From NCBI GenBank assembly GCA_035623275.1, contig DASPTT010000166.1, positions 1-64,000 of the forward strand: DNA of 64,000 nucleotides, in the 5' to 3' direction. The notes beneath the pieces are model-generated. The model worked only from the letters and a program-made list of their open reading frames with translations. It searched no databases and was not told the origin of the DNA. Positions 26,672 through 35,655 of this stretch are shown one piece after another. This DNA is from DASPTT01 sp035623275 (GTDB taxonomy: Bacteria; Actinomycetota; Acidimicrobiia; Acidimicrobiales; UBA8190). How positions within the stretch are numbered: the first letter of the stretch is position 1; each line of letters starts with the position of its first letter. Both the position numbers and the translations under genes were made by a program.

Positions 26672-28021
26672 GTGGCTCGCCTACCGAGCCCCGGCACCGA
26701 CAGCGACGAGGCGGCTGCCGGGGGGTCGACGCAGGACGACGACGCCGTCGTCGCCGGGAACGGGCGCCGTCGCGGCCGGCACGCGGCGCCGGCTCACGGG
26801 CCGCGGCATGCCGCGCCGTCGCGCCTGCGCCGGTTGCGGCCCGCGCACCCGTGGCGCTGGGGGATGCTCGTGGTGCTGCTCGCGCTCGTCGCACTGGTCG
26901 TCGTCCAGGTCACCCGACCGCTGCCGGCGCCGGCGCTGGTGCCCAGCCTGGCGTCGGACCCGCAGGTCTCCGGTGCGCCCGTGCCCGTGCCCTGGCCGAG
27001 CGCGGGCCAGGGCGCCTACACGGTGCCGTCGCTCGGCCTGGTGGCGCAGTCGGGCCCCGAGCAGCCCGTGCCCGTGGCCAGCGTGACCAAGATGATGACC
27101 GCATACCTCGTGCTCCAGGCGCACCCGCTGGGGCCCGGCGACAGCGGCCCGTCGGTCACGCTGACGGCCGCCGACGAGGCGGAGAGCGACGCCGACCAGG
27201 CGGCCGGGAACACGGAGGTCCCGGTGAAGGCGGGGGAGACCCTCACCGAGCGGCAGCTGCTCGACGGGTTGCTCGTCCCGTCCGCGGACAACCTCGCGGA
27301 CGTGCTCGCGGCGTGGGTGGCCGGCTCCCCGGCCGCCTTCGTCGGCAAGATGAACGCCACCGCCGCGGCGCTGGGCATGGGGTCGACCCACTACGCCGAC
27401 GCATCGGGGCTCGACAGGGGTTCGGTCTCGACCGCCGCCGACTCGCTGCGACTTGCGGCGGCGGACATGCAGAACCCCACCTTCGCTGCGATCGTGGACC
27501 AGCCGAGCGTGACGCTCCCCATCGCCGGGACGCTGCGCAATTTCGTCACCGCGGTGGGCACCGACGGGGTGGTCGGCGTGAAGTCCGGCTTCACCGACGC
27601 GGCCGGCGGCTGTCTGGTGCTGGCCGCGGACCGGGTGGTGGGCGGGCGGACCCTGCGCGTCCTGGTGGCCGTCACCGGCCAGACGGGCGCCGGTCCCCTC
27701 CAGGCGGCCGACGGCGCAGCGCTGGCCGTCCTCGACAGCGTGAGCCGGGCGCTGGTGGCCGAGCGCCTGGCCGCCCCCGGGTCGGTCGTCGGCCGGGTGC
27801 GGGCGCCCTGGGGCGCCTCGGCCCCCCTCTTGCCGAGCGACGGCATCGTCGTGCTCGGCCGGCGGGGGGACGCGCTGACCGTGGCCCTCGTGCCGCGGCG
27901 GGGGCAGGGCACGTCGGCCCGCCTGGTCGTCGTCGACGGCGGCGAGACCGTGGTCGTGGGCGTCCATCGCGCCGCGCCGCTGGCCGGTCCCTCGCTGTGG
28001 TGGCGCCTCGTCCACGGGTGA
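26672..28021 (+). CDS. D-alanyl-D-alanine carboxypeptidase (S11 family), membrane-anchored
   Basis: Low-molecular-mass penicillin-binding protein trimming peptidoglycan stem peptides. 449 aa: a charged cytoplasmic N-terminus, one membrane anchor (about 64-82), then the transpeptidase-like domain with S137-V-T-K140 (SxxK), a PSADN segment (204-207) where SxN is expected, and VKSGFTDAAGG (KSG for KTG). The Asp in place of the SxN Asn is a variant worth checking. A C-terminal domain follows. GTG 26672 is 6 nt after ftsK, suggesting co-transcription. Confidence 0.9.
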   Translation: MARLPSPGTDSDEAAAGGSTQDDDAVVAGNGRRRGRHAAPAHGPRHAAPSRLRRLRPAHPWRWGMLVVLLALVALVVVQVTRPLPAPALVPSLASDPQVSGAPVPVPWPSAGQGAYTVPSLGLVAQSGPEQPVPVASVTKMMTAYLVLQAHPLGPGDSGPSVTLTAADEAESDADQAAGNTEVPVKAGETLTERQLLDGLLVPSADNLADVLAAWVAGSPAAFVGKMNATAAALGMGSTHYADASGLDRGSVSTAADSLRLAAADMQNPTFAAIVDQPSVTLPIAGTLRNFVTAVGTDGVVGVKSGFTDAAGGCLVLAADRVVGGRTLRVLVAVTGQTGAGPLQAADGAALAVLDSVSRALVAERLAAPGSVVGRVRAPWGASAPLLPSDGIVVLGRRGDALTVALVPRRGQGTSARLVVVDGGETVVVGVHRAAPLAGPSLWWRLVHG

Positions 28022-28074
28022 CGCCTCGTCCACGGGTGACGCCCCGTCCACGGGAGACGCCCCGTCCACTCGTC
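28003..28074 (+). repeat. Four 18-bp tandem repeats crossing a stop codon
   Basis: Four consecutive 18-bp units, ACGCC(T/C)CGTCCACGGG(T/A)G with decay in the last. The first contains the end and stop codon (28019-28021) of the carboxypeptidase gene, so the RLVHG-stop sequence has been duplicated in frame downstream. Probably replication slippage; whether the copies form RNA structure is not evident. Confidence 0.8.
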
Positions 28075-28113
28075 CACCGGTGAGCGGTCCCGGCGCAGCC
28101 CAGGTCACGGCGG

Positions 28114-28119
28114 TACCCT
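28114..28119 (+). promoter_or_regulatory. -10 box (TACCCT) for a leaderless thrB mRNA
   Basis: TACCCT ends 6 nt before the GTG start of thrB; there is no Shine-Dalgarno. Confidence 0.5.
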
Positions 28120-28125
28120 GACGCG

Positions 28126-29040
28126 GTGCGAGCTCGAGCGCCTGCGTCGTCCGCCAACCTCGGTCCCGGCTTCGACGTCCTGGCCCTGGCCCTGAACCTG
28201 GGGGTCGAGGTCGAGGTGGAGCCTGCAGCGCGCCTAACCGTGCGTTGCGAGGGCGAGGGGGCGGAGCTGGCCGACGACGCCAGTCACCTGGCCGCCCGCG
28301 TGGCCATCGACGTCACCGGTCACGACCGCCTGGCGATCACGGTGCGCTCGCAGATCCCGGTGGCACGGGGGCTGGGGTCCTCCGCCGCGCTAGCGGCCGC
28401 GGCCGCGGCCGCCGCCGGCTCGCGCGACCCGTTGGGCGTCGCTGCGCGCATCGACGGCCATCCGGAGAACGCCGCCGCATCGGTGGTGGGCGGGCTGGTG
28501 GGCGCCACCATGGTCAAGGGCACGGTGCGCGCCGTGCGCCTGCCGCTGGATCCCGGCCTGGTGTTCGTGGTGATGGTGCCGGACCGACCGCTGGCCACTG
28601 CCAAGGCCCGCCAGGCGCTGCCCCAGCAGGTGGCGCGCGCCGACGCCACGTTCAATCTCGGGCGCATGACGCTGCTGCTGGCGGGGCTGGCCGACCGCGA
28701 CCTGCTCACGCGTGAGGCGGCCGAGGACCGGCTGCACCAGGACTACCGCAGCCCGATGTTCCCCGAAGCCCCACAGCTGCTGGCGCGGCTCCTCGACGCC
28801 GGTGCCCTCGCCGCCTGCTGGTCCGGCGCCGGGCCGTCGCTGCTCGGCATCTGCGACGGCGCGGACGGCGAGCGCGTGCGCGACCGGGCGGAGCACGCGT
28901 TGGCGGACGTCGGGGTGCCGGGGCGCGCCCTGGTCCTGTTGCCCGATCTCGAGGGTCTCGTCGTCGACGGAGCACCCGGCATGGGCGGCGCCTCCGCCCG
29001 GGGGTCGACCGGCCCCTTCGACCTTCTGGCCGGGAACTGA
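28126..29040 (+). CDS. thrB: Homoserine kinase
   Basis: GHMP-family kinase phosphorylating homoserine in threonine synthesis. The 304-aa product has the N-terminal RAPASSANLGPGFDVL, the ATP-binding PVARGLGSSAALAAA, and the C-terminal WSGAGPSLLGI glycine loop. thrA and thrC, which usually accompany it, are not in the window. It stands alone between the carboxypeptidase and miaB with its own apparent promoter. Confidence 0.95.
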   Translation: MRARAPASSANLGPGFDVLALALNLGVEVEVEPAARLTVRCEGEGAELADDASHLAARVAIDVTGHDRLAITVRSQIPVARGLGSSAALAAAAAAAAGSRDPLGVAARIDGHPENAAASVVGGLVGATMVKGTVRAVRLPLDPGLVFVVMVPDRPLATAKARQALPQQVARADATFNLGRMTLLLAGLADRDLLTREAAEDRLHQDYRSPMFPEAPQLLARLLDAGALAACWSGAGPSLLGICDGADGERVRDRAEHALADVGVPGRALVLLPDLEGLVVDGAPGMGGASARGSTGPFDLLAGN

Positions 29041-29079
29041 ACCCGCGGCGGGGCGGCCGGTGGGACCAGGGACCCACCC

Positions 29080-29085
29080 TAGAAT
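29080..29085 (+). promoter_or_regulatory. -10 box (TAGAAT) for a leaderless miaB mRNA
   Basis: TAGAAT ends 7 nt before ATG 29093. It probably drives miaB-miaA-dapF-hflX-dapC, whose genes overlap or nearly touch. Confidence 0.6.
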
Positions 29086-29092
29086 CAACGGG

Positions 29093-30487
29093 ATGGCGCC
29101 GAGGAAGTTCCACATCCGCACGTTCGGGTGCCAGATGAACGAGCACGACTCCGAGCGCCTGGCCGGCCTGCTGGTGGCCGACGGCCTTGAGCCCACCGAC
29201 GACGTCGAGCAGGCGGACGTGGTGGTCCTCAACACGTGCTGCATCCGGGAGAATGCCGACAACCGGCTCTACGGCCATCTGGGACAGCTCAAGGCCCTGG
29301 CCGAGCGCCGGCCGGGGATGCAGATCGCCGTCGGCGGCTGCCTCGCCCAGAAGGACGGCGCGCTGGTGCGCCGGCGCGCCGGGCACGTCGACGTCGTCTT
29401 CGGCACCCACAACCTGGCGAACGCGCCGGCGCTGCTGCGTCGGGCGGCGTCGGCCGGGCCCGTCGTCGAGATCCTCGACGGTCCGGCGGCCACCGGGGGT
29501 TCCGAGGACCTGGCCCTGGGGGCGGTGCGCGAGCTGGCCCACGCCGCCTGGGTCACCATCCAGACCGGCTGCGACAATTCGTGCGCCTTCTGCATCGTCC
29601 CGCGCGTACGCGGCCCCGAGGTCAGCCGTCCCCTCGACGAGGTCGTGCGCGAAGTGGCCACGCTGGCGGCCCGGGGCACGACCGAGGTCACCCTGCTCGG
29701 CCAGAACGTCAACTCCTACGGGCGCGACCTGACGCGACGACGGCCGTTGTTCGCGGACCTGCTGCGCGCCGTCGGGTCGGTGGAGGGGATCCGGCGCGTC
29801 CGCTACACGAGCCCCCATCCGAAGGACCTGCGGCCCGACACGGTGGCGGCCATGGCCGAGACGCCGCCCGTCTGCGAGCACCTCCATCTCCCCCTGCAGT
29901 CCGGGAGTGACCGGGTGCTCGCCGCCATGCGGCGGGGATACCGGGCCGAGCGCTACCTCGAACGTCTGGCCATGGCGCGGGCCGGCATCGACGACCTGGC
30001 TGTCACCACCGACGTCATCGTGGGCTTCCCGGGTGAGTCGGACGAGGACTTCGAGCGCACGCTCGAGGTGGTGGCGGCGGCGGAGTTCGACAGCGCCTAC
30101 ACGTTCGTCTTCTCGCCGCGACCGGGGACGCGCGCGGCCGCCATGGAGGACCGCTTCGTCCCCGACGACGTCGTGGCCGAGCGCTTCGAGCGCCTGCGCG
30201 TGGTGGTCGAGCGCAGCGCGCTCGCCAAGCACGAGGCCCGCGTGGGCCGGGTGGAGGAGGTCGTGGTCGACGGGCCGAGCAAGCGCGACGAGGCGGTCAC
30301 CAGCGGGCGGACCCGGCAGAACAAGCTCGTCCACTTCGCCACGCCCGACGACGCGCCCGTCGTTCCCGGCTCGTACGCCACGGTGCGGGTCGCGGGTGCC
30401 GCGCCGCACTTCTTGCGCGGCGAGCTGCTCGAGGTGACGGCCCCGGCGCGCCGTCGCCGGATCCCGCTCGTGGTCGGCGCCGGCTGA
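29093..30487 (+). CDS. miaB: tRNA-2-methylthio-N6-dimethylallyladenosine synthase MiaB
   Basis: Radical SAM methylthiotransferase acting on A37 of tRNAs after MiaA. The 464-aa product has the three Cys of the auxiliary cluster (C13, C49 in NTCC, C83), the radical SAM motif C160-x3-C164-x2-C167, and a C-terminal TRAM domain. The substrate-generating enzyme MiaA is encoded next, 2 nt downstream. Confidence 0.97.
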   Translation: MAPRKFHIRTFGCQMNEHDSERLAGLLVADGLEPTDDVEQADVVVLNTCCIRENADNRLYGHLGQLKALAERRPGMQIAVGGCLAQKDGALVRRRAGHVDVVFGTHNLANAPALLRRAASAGPVVEILDGPAATGGSEDLALGAVRELAHAAWVTIQTGCDNSCAFCIVPRVRGPEVSRPLDEVVREVATLAARGTTEVTLLGQNVNSYGRDLTRRRPLFADLLRAVGSVEGIRRVRYTSPHPKDLRPDTVAAMAETPPVCEHLHLPLQSGSDRVLAAMRRGYRAERYLERLAMARAGIDDLAVTTDVIVGFPGESDEDFERTLEVVAAAEFDSAYTFVFSPRPGTRAAAMEDRFVPDDVVAERFERLRVVVERSALAKHEARVGRVEEVVVDGPSKRDEAVTSGRTRQNKLVHFATPDDAPVVPGSYATVRVAGAAPHFLRGELLEVTAPARRRRIPLVVGAG

Positions 30488-30489
30488 CC

Positions 30490-31422
30490 ATGCCCGCGCC
30501 CGTGGCGCTCGTCGGCCCCACCGCGACGGGCAAGTCGACGCTGGCGCTGGCGCTGGCGCGCCGGCGACCCGGTGTCGAGATCGTCTCGGTCGACTCGATG
30601 GCGGTCTACCGGGGTATGGACATCGGCACGGCCAAGGCCGACGCCGCGGCGCGGGCCGCGGTGCCCCATCACCTGCTCGACCAGGTCGAGCCGGACGAGC
30701 CCTACACCGTCCACCAATTCCAGCGCGCGGCGCGCCGGGCCCTGGCCGACATCGCGGGGCGCGGCAACCGGGCGCTGCTCGTGGGCGGGACGGGACTGTA
30801 CCTGCGCGCCGTGGTCGACGACCTGGAGCTGCCGGGCCGCTTCCCCGAGGTGGTGGTCGCCCTCGAGCGCGACGCGCAAGGGCCCGCGGGCGTGGCCGGG
30901 CTGCACGCCCGTCTCGCCGCGCTGGACCCCGTCGCCGCGGCGCGCACGACGACGACCAACCGGCGCCGGGTGGTGCGTGCCCTGGAGGTCACCATCGGCG
31001 CGGGACGTCCCTTCTCGTCGTTCGGTCCGGGACTGCAGGCCTACCCGCCCACCGCTGTGACGTTGGTGGGGATCCCCTTCGTGGCCGAGCTCCACGACCC
31101 GCGCATCGAGGCACGCTTCGCCGCACTGGTGGACGCCGGCCTCGTCGAGGAGGTCCGGGCCCTCAGCGCGCGCCCGGGCGGGCTGTCACGCACCGCCCGC
31201 CAGGCGCTCGGCTATCGCGAGGTCTTGGCCCATCTCGAGGAGGGCGTGCCCCTGCACGCCGCGCTGGAGCAGGCCGTGCGCCGCACCAAGGCGTTCGCCC
31301 GCCGGCAGTGGGCGTGGTTCCGACGCGACCCGCGGATCCGGTGGCTGGACCCGCAGGGCGAGCTCCTCGAGCAGCTCCTCGCCTGCTGGGACGAGGTGGG
31401 AGAATCGACCCATGGCCGGTGA
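30490..31422 (+). CDS. miaA: tRNA dimethylallyltransferase MiaA
   Basis: Adds dimethylallyl from DMAPP to A37 of tRNAs, preparing the MiaB substrate; the isoprenoid comes from the pathway that includes IspG. 310 aa with the P-loop GPTATGKST (9-17), VDSMAVYRGMDIGTAK, and the C-terminal RQALGYREVL and FARRQWAWFRRD blocks. The last 11 nt overlap dapF. Confidence 0.96.
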   Translation: MPAPVALVGPTATGKSTLALALARRRPGVEIVSVDSMAVYRGMDIGTAKADAAARAAVPHHLLDQVEPDEPYTVHQFQRAARRALADIAGRGNRALLVGGTGLYLRAVVDDLELPGRFPEVVVALERDAQGPAGVAGLHARLAALDPVAAARTTTTNRRRVVRALEVTIGAGRPFSSFGPGLQAYPPTAVTLVGIPFVAELHDPRIEARFAALVDAGLVEEVRALSARPGGLSRTARQALGYREVLAHLEEGVPLHAALEQAVRRTKAFARRQWAWFRRDPRIRWLDPQGELLEQLLACWDEVGESTHGR

Positions 31423-32329
31423 GCGGCTGGGACTGCGCAAGCACCACGGTGCGGGCAACGACTTCCTCGTCCTGCTCGATCCCGACGGCGCGCGCCCCGT
31501 CTCGGGTGCCGAGGCGCGCGCGCTGTGCGACCGCCATCGCGGCGTGGGTGGCGACGGTCTCCTGCGGGCGACACGTCCCGCGCCGGGCACCTTGGTCATG
31601 GAGCTGTACAACGCGGACGGCTCCGTGGCGGAGATGAGCGGCAACGGGATCCGCTGCTTCGTCCAGGCGGCGGTGCAGACCGGGCTGGCCGCGCCTGGGC
31701 TCGTCGAGGTGGTGACCGCGGCCGGGAGGCGGTCGGTCACCTACGAGGCGGGGGAGGAGCCCGGGTCGGGCGTCGCCGCCGTCGGCATGGGTGCCGCCCG
31801 CGTGGGGGAGGAGATCGCGCTCGACGAGCTGCCCGGCGCCCGCGCGCGCCTCGTGGACATGGGCAACCCCCACGTGGTGATCCTCGGGGACGCGGTCGAC
31901 GGTGCCACGCTGGCCCGGGTGGGGCCCGTCGTCTCCGCGCGCCGGCCGGCGGGGGCCAACGTCGAGTTCGTCTGGCCCGGGCCCGGCGCCCGGGAGCTGT
32001 CGATGCGCGTCTGGGAACGCGGCGTGGGGGAGACGCTGGCCTGCGGGACCGGCGCCTGCGCGGTGGCGGCCGCGGCGGCGACGTGGGGGCTCGGGCAGGC
32101 GACCACCCGGGTCCACAGCCCGGGTGGGGTGCTGGAGGTGACGCTCGGGGCGGACGAGATCGTGCTGCGCGGCCCCACCCGCCACGTGGCCGACGTGGTG
32201 GTGTCCGAGGCGGTGCTGGCGGCCATGGTGGCCGACGCGGGGCGCGGCGTGGACGAGCGCGCGGGCGCCGTGGGTGCGCCCGCGGGGGCCGCGGCCAGGG
32301 CGGCGGTGGAGGTGCCGGCGCGACCGTGA
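31412..32329 (+). CDS. dapF: Diaminopimelate epimerase
   Basis: PLP-independent epimerase converting LL-DAP to meso-DAP. The 305-aa protein has both catalytic cysteines: C82 in SGNGIRCF and C211 in ACGTGACA, plus GAGNDFLV at the N-terminus. An Ala-rich tail of about 30 residues follows the fold. It overlaps miaA upstream and hflX downstream (GTGA). Confidence 0.96.
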   Translation: MAGERLGLRKHHGAGNDFLVLLDPDGARPVSGAEARALCDRHRGVGGDGLLRATRPAPGTLVMELYNADGSVAEMSGNGIRCFVQAAVQTGLAAPGLVEVVTAAGRRSVTYEAGEEPGSGVAAVGMGAARVGEEIALDELPGARARLVDMGNPHVVILGDAVDGATLARVGPVVSARRPAGANVEFVWPGPGARELSMRVWERGVGETLACGTGACAVAAAAATWGLGQATTRVHSPGGVLEVTLGADEIVLRGPTRHVADVVVSEAVLAAMVADAGRGVDERAGAVGAPAGAAARAAVEVPARP

Positions 32330-33585
32330 CCCTCATCGAACGCTCGTTCCGGGAGCGGATCGTGCTCGTCGGCGTGCTCTTCCCCTGGACGTCCGCCGAC
32401 ACGGTGGACGCGGACCTCGACGAGCTGGCCCTGCTGGTCGACACCGCCGGTGCCGACGTCGTCGGGCGCGTCGTCCAGCGCCGGGACCGGCCGGATCCCG
32501 CGACCTTCCTGGGGGCGGGCAAGGCCGAGGAGCTGCATCTGCTGGCCGAGCAGGTTGACGCCGACACGGTCGTGTTCGACGACGAGCTCACCCCGGCCCA
32601 GCAGCGCAACCTGGAGAAGATCCTCGGTCGCACCGCGATCGACCGCACCGCGGTGATCCTCGACATCTTCGCCCAGAACGCCCGCAGCCAGGAGGGCAAG
32701 GCCCAGGTCGAGCTGGCGCTCCTGCGCTACCGCCTTCCTCGACTTCGCGGCCGGGGCAAGGCGCTGAGCCAGCAAGCGGGCGGCATCGGGACGCGGGGCC
32801 CGGGCGAGACCAAGCTCGAGGTGGACCGGCGGCGTCTCGTGCGGCGCATGGGCCGGCTCGAGCACGACCTCCAGGCGCTCACCGCGACCCGCCGCACACA
32901 GCGACGCGCCCGGCAGCGCTCCCGCCAGCGTGCCGTGTCGTTCGTGGGGTACACGAACGCGGGCAAGTCCACGTTGCTCAACGCGCTGACCGACGCCGAC
33001 GTGGTGGTCGAGGACCGGCTCTTCTCCACCCTCGACCCGCGGACGCGCCGGCTCCATCTCCCCGGCGGGGAGACCGTGCTCGCCTCCGACACGGTCGGCT
33101 TCGTGCGCAAGCTGCCCCACCAGCTGGTGGAGGCGTTCCGCTCGACACTGGAGGTCGTGCGCGAGGCCGACCTCCTGGTGCACGTGGTCGACGGGTCCGC
33201 GCCCGCCCCCGACGCCCAGATCGACGCCGTGCGCGAGGTGCTGATGGAGATCGGCGCGGAGCGGGTGCCCGAATTGCTGGTGATCAACAAGGTCGACCGT
33301 ACCGACGAGGCGCGGCGCGTGGCACGCGAGCACCCGGGCTCAATCGCCCTCTCCGCCCGTACGGGCGAGGGCCTGCCCGAGCTGCTGCGGTCGATCGGCG
33401 ACCGCCTGCGCGCCGCGGATCGGGTGGTGGAGCTGGTGGTTCCCTTCGAACGCGGTGACGTGCTCGCCGCGGTGCACCGCGAGGGCGAGGTCGTCGACGA
33501 GACCCACGAGGAGGGCGGCACCATCGTCCACGTCGTGCTCGACGACGCCGGGCGGGCCCGCTTCGCCGAGTTCGAGGCCTCGTGA
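32326..33585 (+). CDS. hflX: GTPase HflX
   Basis: Ribosome-associated GTPase that splits stalled 70S ribosomes under stress. 419 aa: an N-terminal nucleotide-binding domain (FLGAGKAEEL, FDDELTPAQQRNLE), the glycine-rich GGIGTRGPGETKLE linker, then the GTPase domain with GYTNAGKSTLLN, DTVGF and NKVD. GTG 32326 overlaps the dapF stop. Placement after dapF is typical of actinobacteria. Confidence 0.96.
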   Translation: MTLIERSFRERIVLVGVLFPWTSADTVDADLDELALLVDTAGADVVGRVVQRRDRPDPATFLGAGKAEELHLLAEQVDADTVVFDDELTPAQQRNLEKILGRTAIDRTAVILDIFAQNARSQEGKAQVELALLRYRLPRLRGRGKALSQQAGGIGTRGPGETKLEVDRRRLVRRMGRLEHDLQALTATRRTQRRARQRSRQRAVSFVGYTNAGKSTLLNALTDADVVVEDRLFSTLDPRTRRLHLPGGETVLASDTVGFVRKLPHQLVEAFRSTLEVVREADLLVHVVDGSAPAPDAQIDAVREVLMEIGAERVPELLVINKVDRTDEARRVAREHPGSIALSARTGEGLPELLRSIGDRLRAADRVVELVVPFERGDVLAAVHREGEVVDETHEEGGTIVHVVLDDAGRARFAEFEAS

Positions 33586-34796
33586 CGCCCGTGCCCGACG
33601 ACGGCCCCGGGTTCACGCCGCCCCCGTATCCCTACGACCGGCTGGCCGAGATCGCCGCGCTGGCCGACGCACACCCCGGCGGCATGGTGGACCTGTCGGT
33701 GGGCACGCCCTGCGACCCCCCGCCCCCCGCGGTGGTCGATGCGCTCGGCACCTCGGGCCTCGAGCGCGGCTACCCGACCTCGGTGGGGAGCCCGGCGCTG
33801 CGCGAGGCGGTGGCCCGCTGGATCGACCGGCGCTTCGGCGTGGCCCTCGAACCCTCGGCGGTGGCCGCGTGCGTGGGCACCAAGGAGTTCGTGGCCTCCG
33901 CGGCCGGCTACCTCCGGCTGCGTCGCCCCGGGCGCGACACGGTGCTCGCCCCCTCCGTGGCCTATCCCACCTACGCCATGGGCGCCCGGCTGGCGGGCTG
34001 CCGGGCCGTGGCCATCCCGCCGGCGGCCGACGGCTCGCCCGACCTGGGCGCGCTGGGCGCCGACGACCTGGCCCGCGCCGTGGTCCTGTGGGTCAATTCC
34101 CCCGCCAACCCCACCGGCGCGCTCGACGACCTGGCGGCGGCGGCCGCCGTCGGCAGGGCCCACGACGTGCCCGTGATCTCCGACGAGTGCTACGCGGAGT
34201 TCAGCTGGGCGCGCTGGCCGCCGGCCACCGTCCTGCAATCGGGGTCCGAGGGTGTGCTCGCCCTGCACTCGCTGTCGAAGCGCTCGAACCTGGCCGGGTT
34301 GCGCGTCGGCTGCTACGCGGGGGACCCGACCCTCGTGCGCTACCTGGCCGAGGTCCGCAAGCATGCCGGGCTCATGGTCGCAGGGCCGGTCCAGGCCGCG
34401 GCCGTCGCCGCGTGGTCCGACGACGCGCACGTCGAGGCCCAGCGCGACCGCTACGCCCGGCGCCTCGAGCGCCTGGCCGAGGTCCTGCGCGCGGCCGGGC
34501 TGGCGGCGTCGCTCCCCGCGGGGGGCTTCTACCTGTGGGTCCCGGTGCCGGAGTGGGCCCGCGCCATGCCCGGCGCAGACGGCGCGGCCTGGGCCCTCGC
34601 CCGGGTGCTGTCCGAGCACGGGGGGATGCTCGTGAGCCCCGGCGACTTCTTCGGTCCGCACGGGGCGGGGTTCGTGCGCGTCGCTGCCGTCCAGCCCGAC
34701 GACCGCATCGAGCTGGTGGCCCGGCGCCTCGCCGCCGCCGGCCCGCTCGGCGAACGGGCCGGCGCGGTGTCGGGCCGGCGCGGGCCGCGCCGCTAA
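33582..34796 (+). CDS. dapC: Succinyldiaminopimelate transaminase
   Basis: PLP aminotransferase (fold type I) that converts N-succinyl-2-amino-6-ketopimelate to N-succinyl-LL-DAP. The 404-aa protein has the NSPANPTG motif (about 172-179), D201 in SDECYAEF, and the PLP lysine K233 in SLSKRSNLAGLR. Family alone would allow other substrates; the flanking dapF, dapD and dapE make DapC the clear assignment. GTG 33582 overlaps the hflX stop. Confidence 0.92.
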   Translation: MTPVPDDGPGFTPPPYPYDRLAEIAALADAHPGGMVDLSVGTPCDPPPPAVVDALGTSGLERGYPTSVGSPALREAVARWIDRRFGVALEPSAVAACVGTKEFVASAAGYLRLRRPGRDTVLAPSVAYPTYAMGARLAGCRAVAIPPAADGSPDLGALGADDLARAVVLWVNSPANPTGALDDLAAAAAVGRAHDVPVISDECYAEFSWARWPPATVLQSGSEGVLALHSLSKRSNLAGLRVGCYAGDPTLVRYLAEVRKHAGLMVAGPVQAAAVAAWSDDAHVEAQRDRYARRLERLAEVLRAAGLAASLPAGGFYLWVPVPEWARAMPGADGAAWALARVLSEHGGMLVSPGDFFGPHGAGFVRVAAVQPDDRIELVARRLAAAGPLGERAGAVSGRRGPRR

Positions 34797-34799
34797 CCT
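34794..34799 (+). promoter_or_regulatory. -10 box (TAACCT) for a leaderless dapD mRNA
   Basis: TAACCT, overlapping the dapC stop, ends 6 nt before the dapD ATG. Confidence 0.5.
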
Positions 34800-34805
34800 G
34801 CGGCG

Positions 34806-35633
34806 ATGGCCGATCTCCGTTCCCAGGTCGAGGAGCTGTGGGCCCGCGCCGGCGAGCTCGGCCCCGGTGACACCGACGCGCTGGCCGTGGTGAGCGAGGC
34901 GGTGGGCCTGCTCGACTCGGGCGAGGCGCGCGTGGCGGAGGTGGACCCGGCCACCGACACCGTGGTCGTCCACGCCTGGCTCAAGAGCGCGATCCTCCTG
35001 CTGTTCCGGCTCCGGGGCATCGAGACGATCGAGGTGGGCCCCTTCGAGTTCGCGGACAAGCTTCCCCTCAAGACCGGCTACGAGGCCGCCGGCGTGCGCG
35101 TCGTCCCCGGCGCCTCCGCCCGCTGGGGGTCGTTCATCGACCGAGGGGCGATCCTCATGCCGAGCTACGTCAACATCGGTGCCCGGGTCGGCGCGGGCAC
35201 GCTGGTCGACACCTGGGCCACCGTGGCCTCGTGCGCGCAGATCGGCGAGCACGTGCACCTGTCGGGCGGGGTGGGCATCGGCGGCGTGCTCGAGCCGCCC
35301 AACGCCGCCCCCGTCATGGTCGGCGACCACGCCTTCATCGGGAGCCGCTGCATGGTCACCGACGGTGCGCGCGTCGGTGAGGGCGCGGTGCTCGGCGCCG
35401 GCACCATCCTCAACCCGTCCATCCCGGTGATCGACGCCGAATCCGGCGCAGAGCTCGGGCGCGGCGTCGTCCCGGCCTGGAGCGTGGCCGTCAGCGCGTC
35501 GCGCCGGCGCGAGTTCCCCGGTGGCGAGTTCTTCCTGCCGTGTGTGCTGGTGATCAGGCGCCTCGAGCCCGGCGAGCGCCACGACAAGGCGCGGCTCGAG
35601 GCGGTGCTGCGCGACCAGCAGGTCGCGACGTGA
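34806..35633 (+). CDS. dapD: 2,3,4,5-tetrahydropyridine-2,6-dicarboxylate N-succinyltransferase
   Basis: Succinylates tetrahydrodipicolinate, the DapB product. 275 aa with a left-handed beta-helix built of hexapeptide repeats (from MPSYVNIGARVGAGTLVDTW through VGEGAVLGAGT) and the conserved HLSGGVGIGGVLEPP loop. It shows that this organism uses the succinylase branch rather than DAP dehydrogenase. dapE follows after 22 nt. Confidence 0.95.
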   Translation: MADLRSQVEELWARAGELGPGDTDALAVVSEAVGLLDSGEARVAEVDPATDTVVVHAWLKSAILLLFRLRGIETIEVGPFEFADKLPLKTGYEAAGVRVVPGASARWGSFIDRGAILMPSYVNIGARVGAGTLVDTWATVASCAQIGEHVHLSGGVGIGGVLEPPNAAPVMVGDHAFIGSRCMVTDGARVGEGAVLGAGTILNPSIPVIDAESGAELGRGVVPAWSVAVSASRRREFPGGEFFLPCVLVIRRLEPGERHDKARLEAVLRDQQVAT

Positions 35634-35655
35634 CGTCGCGGGCGGCGCCGGGCGC

